Assembly (NCBI GenBank): GCA_008975185.1
Contig: BFAU01000128.1
Coordinates: forward strand, 1-11,714
From: a bacterium MnTg04
GTDB taxonomy: Bacteria > Pseudomonadota > Gammaproteobacteria > Steroidobacterales > MnTg04
Direction of reading: 5' to 3'
DNA length: 11,714 nucleotides
The notes under the pieces were generated by a model that saw only the letters and a list, made by a program, of their open reading frames with translations, was not told where the DNA came from and ran no database searches. Below, piece by piece: positions 6,420 through 11,714 of this stretch; within the stretch, counting starts at the first letter, position 1, and each line of letters opens with the position of its first letter. The translations under genes and the position numbers were made by a program.

Positions 6420-7168
6420 CAGGCCAGGTCCATCCGTTTCAGTTCTGCGACCAGTTCGGCGGCGTCGGCAACCATTTTTCCTTTTTGCCGAGCCGGCGGT
6501 GCCGCAGTCTGCAAAACAGTGACTCGAGTCTGCGGAGTGATACCCAATTCTTCAAGTTCGGTCGTGGTCAGCGGCTTGCGCTTCGCCTTCATGATATCCG
6601 GCATCTTCACATAGCGGGGCTCGTTCAGGCGCAGGTCGCTGGTGACGACAGCGGGCAGTTCAAACTCGATGGTTTCAAGACCGGCGTCCACTTCCCTGAC
6701 CGCGGTTGCGGTCGCCCCCGAAATGGTCAACTCCGAGACAAAGGTTGCTTGCGGTCTTTCCCAAAGCGCCGCCAGCATCTGGCCGGTCTGGTTATTGTCG
6801 CCATCGATTGCCTGTTTGCCGAGCATGATCAGACCTGGCTTCTCCGCCTCCGCGATGCGGATCAGGACGCGGGCAATATCCAGTGGTTCCAGCGCCTGGT
6901 CTGTGCGCACGTGTATCGCGCGATCGGCACCCATTGCGAGACCGACTCTCAGTTGCTGCTGACAGGCGTCCGTCCCGATACTGACGACGACGACCTCGCC
7001 GGTTTCGCCTTTTTCGCGAATTCTCAATGCTTCCTCGAGGGCGATTTCATCGAACGGGTTGACGCTCATCTTGACGCCATCGGTGATGACGCCGCTGCCA
7101 TCGGTCTTGACGCGAATGCGTACATTATAGTCAACCGCCCGCTTGAGGCAGACCAGGATTCTATCCAT
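6419..7168 (-). CDS. etfB: Electron transfer flavoprotein subunit beta
   Basis: A 249-residue protein, the usual length, and the partner of EtfA. The AMP-binding part shows G117-K-Q-A-I-D-G-D-N-N-Q-T-G-Q-M; the family signature L171-P-A-V-V-T-S-D-L-R-L-N-E-P-R-Y is complete and runs into the dehydrogenase recognition loop with I-M-K194-A-K-R-K. It is of the group I (mitochondrial-like, non-bifurcating) type, judged by overall similarity to the human protein; no sign of the bifurcating type was looked for beyond that. At the place of the human anchor leucine (Leu195) this protein has M189. The ATG at 7168 has no strong ribosome-binding site. It is the first gene of the minus-strand operon and is divergent from the nuclease gene at 7345. 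Confidence 0.97.
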   Translation of the reverse strand: MDRILVCLKRAVDYNVRIRVKTDGSGVITDGVKMSVNPFDEIALEEALRIREKGETGEVVVVSIGTDACQQQLRVGLAMGADRAIHVRTDQALEPLDIARVLIRIAEAEKPGLIMLGKQAIDGDNNQTGQMLAALWERPQATFVSELTISGATATAVREVDAGLETIEFELPAVVTSDLRLNEPRYVKMPDIMKAKRKPLTTTELEELGITPQTRVTVLQTAAPPARQKGKMVADAAELVAELKRMDLA

Positions 7169-7344
7169 GAAGAAGCTATTTTCCCGTCAAAATGGCGCCG
7201 CCTATAGAAGCACGATTGCCCAGAACGGGCAAGCCAGGCGGGCCGTCATACCGGGATTGCCGATGATTTCCAATGGCCGCCGCATGCTGAACTGCGGGTC
7301 AGGATTGGTTACTCTCCATGGGAAATGCCGGAGCTGCCCGATAA
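7169..7344. promoter_or_regulatory. Divergent intergenic region between etfB and the AddB-like gene
   Basis: These 176 bases must carry the start signals for the etf operon (minus) and the nuclease/helicase pair (plus). I found no convincing -35/-10 pair on either strand. The most distinct element is the inverted repeat described separately at 7216-7232. Confidence 0.4.
7216..7232. repeat. Inverted repeat TTGCCC-N5-GGGCAA
   Basis: TTGCCC (7216-7221) and GGGCAA (7227-7232) are exact complements around AGAAC. It lies 48 bases from the etfB start and 112 bases from the next start on the other strand. No U-run follows on either strand, so an operator is more likely than a terminator, if it has a function. 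Confidence 0.35.
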
Positions 7345-9993
7345 ATGATGTCACCGGATCCAAAACTGATTGAAGCGCTGGATGCCGGTTGTCTGGTGAT
7401 CACCGCCAACCAGCGGTTGTCGCGATCCTTGCGTAAGGAATACGCACTGGCAATGCGAGACAGAGGCGTTAGCGCCTGGCATACGCCCCGTATTCTTCAG
7501 TGGCGTACCTGGGTCACCACTTGCTGGTTGAAGGCTCGGGGGGGCAGGCCCGCCGAAGTGTTGCTCAGCGATGTGCAGGCCGACAGCATCTGGGAGCAGA
7601 TAATCGCCGCCGATTCGAAAGTCCAGGGCGGCAGGAGGCTGGCCGGGAGTGCGCGAAAGGCCTGGCGGTTGATGAAGGAATGGCGGATCCCGTACCCCGA
7701 GTTGCAGGAATACGCGAACCCGGACTCGCAGAGCCTGGCGGGCTGGATCGCCAGTTATGAGAAATACCTGGCGGAGCGGAACTGGGTCGATCCGCTGACG
7801 CTCGACGAGCGCATCGACGGCGATCCGTCGGTCGGCAATATTCGCCTGGCTGGATTTTTTGAGCTGAATCCCCGGCAACAATTCTTGCTGGAAAAGTTTC
7901 GCGCTGCCGGAGTGCGTGTCTCGGCGTTGTCGCGCGCGGTCGCCAGGTCCGCCTGCGAATTGCGAGTTTGCGCCGATCCGGAACAGGAACTGTTAGCGGC
8001 CGCGACCTGGGCAGCCGACCGCCTGAACGAACAAGCCGGTCTGTCGCTGGGAATTATCGTGCCCCGCCTCGCGCAACAACAGGATGCCGTCGAAAGAATT
8101 TTTGCCCGTCTTCTGCAACCCGGCGGAAATTTACCGGGCGCAGACGAACAGCGCATGGTTTTCCATTTGTCGGCAGGGCGCCCGTCGCTGGAGCAGCCCC
8201 TTATCAAAGATGCCCTGCTTGCTTTGAAACTGGTCATCAACGGGCTGGACAGCCACGAACTGAGTCGCTTTTTACGCTCCCCATATTTTCAAACCGGCGC
8301 CAGCCTGTGGCAACGGTCCAGGCTCGATGTCGCATTCCGTTCGCGCTGGATGGAGGCTGCCAGCCCGGCGAATATCGCGTGGCAATGCTCGGATAAGGAA
8401 AATCTGAAAATTCTGCGGAAGCAGATGCAGGATCTGCAAGAACAGCGACCGGGTGACCGCCGGGCGGCGCCGGCGGAATGGATTGGGAAATTCTCTGGCT
8501 GGCTGGGCCGGCTGGGCTGGCCGGGCGAGCGCAGTCTCAGCAGTCACGAGTACCAGGCCGCCGCACACTGGAACGAACTGCTCAATGAATTGGGCAAAGT
8601 CGGCTCCGTAACCGGTGCTCTCTCGGCCCGACAGACGCTGGAGCGGTTGCTCGGGCTCGCGTCGAATACTTTGTTCCAACCGAAGGCGAAAGCTGTGCCG
8701 GTGCAGGTCATGGGCACGCTTGAAGCGGCCGGTTCAAATTTCGACGCGGTCTGGATATGCGGTCTGGACGACGCATCGTTTCCCGCGGCACCGGAACCGG
8801 CGCCGCTGATCCCGATAAGCCTGCAGAAAAAGTATGGTCTGCCGCATGCGACGGCCGAGCGCGCAATCGAGTTTGCCGATCGGCTGATCGGCGATCTTCG
8901 TCACAGCGCGCCCGATGTCGTGTTGTCCTGGGCCAAAAACGTAGAGGATGAGCCGCGTCGGGTGAGCCCGTTGCTCCGCAGTTTGTCCGGCGAGGCCGGC
9001 AAGCTTCTCGTTGCCATGGTTCAGGAAAGCCTGCCGGCCAATCCTTTCGCGAGGAACTTGCTGGCCTCGGAAACCGAGTCGCTGGATGATTTCACAGGGC
9101 CGCCGATCACCGGTACTGGCAAGCAGAAGGGCGGCAGCGGAATTTTCACCCACCAGTCGCAATGCCCGTTCAGGGCATTCGCGATGGTTCGGCTGGGTGC
9201 GGAGAACCTGGAAACTCCCGAACCCGGTATTTCTCCACGCCTGAAAGGCGATCTTGCCCACCAGGCGCTGGAATTCCTGTGGCGACAACTGGCAGACCTT
9301 CAAGGTCTGCTGGCTTGTTCCAGGAGCAAACTGGAAACCCTGATCGGTGATGGATTCGACCGGGCATGGGAACTCAGGAAGTCGGAAACCATGCTGTTCG
9401 GTGACGGCGTCAGGCAACTTGAAAAAGACCGCCAGCGGATGTTGATTTCGCGCCTGCTCGACTACGAAAAAACGCGGGTTGCGGATTTTCGGGTGTTGCA
9501 AACCGAGGAACTGCTCGTAACCGATGTCGGCGGATTGACCATCGGCATGAAAATCGATCGCGTCGATGAATTGATCGACGACGGCCGCCGCCTGATCATC
9601 GATTACAAGACCGGTAAGGACAAAGCGCTCGATTCGTTGGGTGAGCGGCCGTTCAAACCGCAACTGGCCGTGTATGCGGTCGGGTCCACCCAGCCACTTG
9701 CCGGGGTTTGCATTGCACGGCTGAATGTCGAGAGCTGCGTTTATGACGGCATACTTGCCGATGTGGTGCTGGCCCCCGACGCAAAGAAATACGGCGGCAG
9801 CCGACGCAGCGGAGAGGAAACCAGGAGCTGGGATGAACTGTTGCCTGCATGGAGGCGGCGGCTCGTGGTACTGGGTGAGGCATTCAAGGCTGGCGATGCC
9901 CGTACTGATCCAATGCGCGGCGCCTGCAAATACTGCCATCTGAGCGCAGCCTGTCGCATCCTGGAATACACCGGCCAGGGTAAGCGCTCATGA
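7345..9993 (+). CDS. AddB-like PD-(D/E)XK nuclease, probable DNA repair protein
   Basis: An 882-residue protein. The C-terminal part is a RecB/AddB-type nuclease: G635-D-L-A-H639 begins the fold, D738 lies in I-D-R-V-D, and D753-Y-K755-T-G gives the catalytic Asp and Lys. Four cysteines, C607 (in Q-C-P-F-R-A-F-A) and C861-x2-C864-x5-C870, match the 4Fe-4S cluster layout of AddB. The N-terminus (V18-I-T-A-N-Q-R-L) sits where AddB has a Walker A motif, but no G-K-T is present, so it should not hydrolyse ATP. Length and architecture fit the roughly 900-residue family TIGR03623, described as AddB-related probable DNA repair proteins. With the helicase encoded next, it should process double-strand ends for recombination. 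The ATG at 7345 has GGAG 11 bases upstream, a little far; a second ATG follows directly at 7348. The stop overlaps the next start as ATGA. Confidence 0.9.
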   Translation: MMSPDPKLIEALDAGCLVITANQRLSRSLRKEYALAMRDRGVSAWHTPRILQWRTWVTTCWLKARGGRPAEVLLSDVQADSIWEQIIAADSKVQGGRRLAGSARKAWRLMKEWRIPYPELQEYANPDSQSLAGWIASYEKYLAERNWVDPLTLDERIDGDPSVGNIRLAGFFELNPRQQFLLEKFRAAGVRVSALSRAVARSACELRVCADPEQELLAAATWAADRLNEQAGLSLGIIVPRLAQQQDAVERIFARLLQPGGNLPGADEQRMVFHLSAGRPSLEQPLIKDALLALKLVINGLDSHELSRFLRSPYFQTGASLWQRSRLDVAFRSRWMEAASPANIAWQCSDKENLKILRKQMQDLQEQRPGDRRAAPAEWIGKFSGWLGRLGWPGERSLSSHEYQAAAHWNELLNELGKVGSVTGALSARQTLERLLGLASNTLFQPKAKAVPVQVMGTLEAAGSNFDAVWICGLDDASFPAAPEPAPLIPISLQKKYGLPHATAERAIEFADRLIGDLRHSAPDVVLSWAKNVEDEPRRVSPLLRSLSGEAGKLLVAMVQESLPANPFARNLLASETESLDDFTGPPITGTGKQKGGSGIFTHQSQCPFRAFAMVRLGAENLETPEPGISPRLKGDLAHQALEFLWRQLADLQGLLACSRSKLETLIGDGFDRAWELRKSETMLFGDGVRQLEKDRQRMLISRLLDYEKTRVADFRVLQTEELLVTDVGGLTIGMKIDRVDELIDDGRRLIIDYKTGKDKALDSLGERPFKPQLAVYAVGSTQPLAGVCIARLNVESCVYDGILADVVLAPDAKKYGGSRRSGEETRSWDELLPAWRRRLVVLGEAFKAGDARTDPMRGACKYCHLSAACRILEYTGQGKRS

Positions 9994-11714
9994 ACCGGAC
10001 AGACGGCACCGCAAGCCCCATTGCCGATGCTGAACAGCGTCGGCGCGCACTCTCGCCGGACAGTTCCTTTATCGTGCAGGCGCCGGCAGGCTCGGGGAAA
10101 ACAGAGTTGCTGACTCAGCGGTTTCTCCGTTTGCTCGCCCTGGTCGAAAAGCCCGAGGAAATTCTGGCCATGACCTTCACTCGAAAAGCCGCTGGTGAAA
10201 TGCGCGACCGGATTCTCGAGGCTTTGCAAGATGCGCGTGAGCAGAAGGCAGTCGCCGGGGATTACCAGGTCCGCAGGCGGCAACTGGCGGAGGAGGTTCT
10301 GCGACGCGATGAGGAAATGGGTTGGCGGCTGCTGGAACACCCCGCCAGGCTGCGGCTGACCACCATCGACGGTTTTAACGCGGCCATCGCCAGGCGTATA
10401 CCCTTGTTGGCCGGGCCGGATCTGTCGTTGAGCGTTGCCGATGACCCCGACGCATTGTATCTGCTGGCCGCCAGAAGGCAGATGGGCGCTGCCGGGCAGG
10501 ATGCGAAATCGCCTGAAGCCCGCCTGCTCGCGCACCTGGACAATCGATATGCGAGTGCAGTGACTTTGCTGGCCAACATGCTGAGGGCGCGTGTCCACTG
10601 GTTGCGCAGGATCATGCCGATGGGGGCTGCGAGCGGCTTGCGCGAGGGGCTGGAAAGTGCGCTGGAACGCCAGGTTTATCGTCAGGTGGGACGGCTGCGA
10701 CAGGCGTTCACCGCCGCTTCGCGCAAGACCCTGGCCGAACTTATCGTGGTGGCTTTGCATAATTCGCCGGGGATGGCCGATGACTTCGGTTGTTCCGAAG
10801 AACGGATCGGTGATGGCGAGACGCTGGAGTTCTGGCAATTTGCGGCTTTGTTGCTGCTGACGAAGAACGGTCCGCAATGGCGCAAAAAAGTCAGTAAAGC
10901 GACCGGGTTCCCCACCAGTGAAGCTCGCAAGGCCGATATGGAGGACTTCCTGAAAGCGCTGCGAGATGACAATGAACTCGCGATCCAGCTTGATGAGATC
11001 AGGCTTTTGCCGCGCAAGGCCTATCCGGATGAACAATGGAAAGTACTCGAAAGCCTGCTGACCGTATTGCCTGAATGCGCGGCCCAGCTAAAGCTGGTTT
11101 TTGCCGAGCGTGGCGAAGTGGATTATGCGGAAGTCGCGATCGCGGCCCTGAACTCCCTGGGAGAGCCCGAACAGCCGACCGATCTCGCCTTGTTTCTGGA
11201 CTACAGGATTCGGCATATCCTGGTCGATGAGTTCCAGGACACGTCGTTCGAACAGGTGCAGATGCTCAAACTGCTGACTGCCGGATGGCAGCCGGGCGAC
11301 GGCCGCACCGTGTTCCTGGTCGGCGATCCGATGCAGTCGATATACCGGTTTCGCGAAGCGGAAGTCGCCTTGTTCATGGAGTGCGCGCGTAACGGGCTGG
11401 ATGGTGGCCGGATACCGCTGGAAGCGGTGGTTCTGAGCACCAATTTTCGCTCGCAACAGGGCCTGGTCGAGTGGTTTAACGAGGCTTTTGGCAAGATCAT
11501 GCCGCGAGTAGAAGACCTCGTCGAAGCCAAGGTCAGGTTCTCGGCTTCGGTGGCCGACAAGCGGGCGCTGGCTGGCGATGCGGTGTCGGTACACCCCAGC
11601 CTGGGGAACGACGAAGACGCGGAGGCGGCGACTGTTGCCAGACTGGTATCGGCTGCCCTGGACAAAGACCCCGACGGCAACGTTGCGATACTCGTGCGCA
11701 GCCGCTCTCACCTG
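9990..11714 (+). CDS. AddA/UvrD-type superfamily 1 helicase, 3' truncated
   Basis: The frame is open for 575 codons and runs off the right end. SF1A helicase motifs appear in order: Walker A A31-P-A-G-S-G-K-T38 (motif I), A60-M-T-F-T-R-K-A-A-G-E-M (Ia), D413-E-F-Q-D-T-S (Walker B, motif II), G445-D-P-M-Q-S-I-Y-R-F-R (III) and T-N485-F-R-S (IV). Spacing between Ia and II is long (about 340 residues) as in RecB and AddA, which carry an inserted 1B domain there. Full AddA/RecB-like proteins have 1,100 residues or more, with a second nuclease domain at the C-terminus, so about half is missing here and the nuclease domain cannot be judged. The ATG overlaps the TGA of the AddB-like gene by four bases (ATGA), and AGGG upstream can act as a ribosome-binding site. 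The two should form a helicase-nuclease for double-strand break repair. Confidence 0.93.
   Translation, partial: MNRTDGTASPIADAEQRRRALSPDSSFIVQAPAGSGKTELLTQRFLRLLALVEKPEEILAMTFTRKAAGEMRDRILEALQDAREQKAVAGDYQVRRRQLAEEVLRRDEEMGWRLLEHPARLRLTTIDGFNAAIARRIPLLAGPDLSLSVADDPDALYLLAARRQMGAAGQDAKSPEARLLAHLDNRYASAVTLLANMLRARVHWLRRIMPMGAASGLREGLESALERQVYRQVGRLRQAFTAASRKTLAELIVVALHNSPGMADDFGCSEERIGDGETLEFWQFAALLLLTKNGPQWRKKVSKATGFPTSEARKADMEDFLKALRDDNELAIQLDEIRLLPRKAYPDEQWKVLESLLTVLPECAAQLKLVFAERGEVDYAEVAIAALNSLGEPEQPTDLALFLDYRIRHILVDEFQDTSFEQVQMLKLLTAGWQPGDGRTVFLVGDPMQSIYRFREAEVALFMECARNGLDGGRIPLEAVVLSTNFRSQQGLVEWFNEAFGKIMPRVEDLVEAKVRFSASVADKRALAGDAVSVHPSLGNDEDAEAATVARLVSAALDKDPDGNVAILVRSRSHL

Noticed and set aside
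6485..7207. A 240-codon plus-strand frame opposite etfB
   Set aside because: etfB is beyond doubt from its signatures; the opposite frame has no family resemblance.
8734..9939. A 401-codon open frame on the minus strand
   Set aside because: It lies fully opposite the AddB-like gene, whose product has intact catalytic and Fe-S motifs; the antisense translation is low in recognisable motifs and is explained by GC-rich codon use.
9741..11036. A 431-codon open frame on the minus strand
   Set aside because: It is opposite the end of the AddB-like gene and the helicase gene, both supported by motifs; its translation is rich in Q, R, P and S as expected of an antisense frame.

Overview
The window is about 11.7 kb of bacterial chromosome, probably from a free-living (marine or sediment) gammaproteobacterium or a close relative. 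The basis is a PEP-CTERM protein, an aerobic type etfBA pair very close to the mitochondrial one, and an AddAB-like nuclease/helicase pair of a kind known from Proteobacteria. The genus cannot be fixed from the sequence.

Region by region. (a) Positions 1-1847, plus strand: the 3' part of a PEP-CTERM sorted protein, followed 11 bp later by a small secreted protein with a C-terminal peptidoglycan-binding-like domain. These look like one envelope-directed transcription unit. (b) 1848-3014: a gene-poor stretch rich in inverted repeats. It holds a cluster of short palindromes (1943-2034), several degenerate copies of a repeat built on CCGCT...AGCGG (2058-2251, another near 2885-2911), and one small multi-pass membrane protein (2333-2830) lying between the repeat copies. 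(c) 3015-3575, minus strand: a soluble, helical protein I do not recognise, separated from the next gene by a nested inverted repeat. (d) 3751-7168, minus strand: etfB, etfA and an NhaC-family Na+/H+ antiporter, tightly packed (etfB/etfA overlap as TGATG; etfA/antiporter are within a few tens of bases), read as one operon. (e) 7345-11714, plus strand, divergent from the etf operon: an AddB-like PD-(D/E)XK nuclease with a four-cysteine Fe-S signature, then, with an ATGA overlap, an AddA/UvrD-type helicase that runs off the right end.

How the genes work together. EtfAB would carry electrons from flavin dehydrogenases towards the quinone pool, and the antiporter shares the transcript, which suggests coupling of a catabolic state with sodium or pH balance (inference). 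The AddB-like and AddA-like proteins should form a heterodimeric helicase-nuclease for double-strand break processing, in the role RecBCD has elsewhere. No CRISPR array, rRNA, tRNA, insertion sequence or complete prophage gene was seen. I found no clear evidence for a wholly new system; the least explained parts are the repeat-rich stretch 1848-3014, the nested inverted repeat at 3663-3715 and the unknown 186-residue protein.
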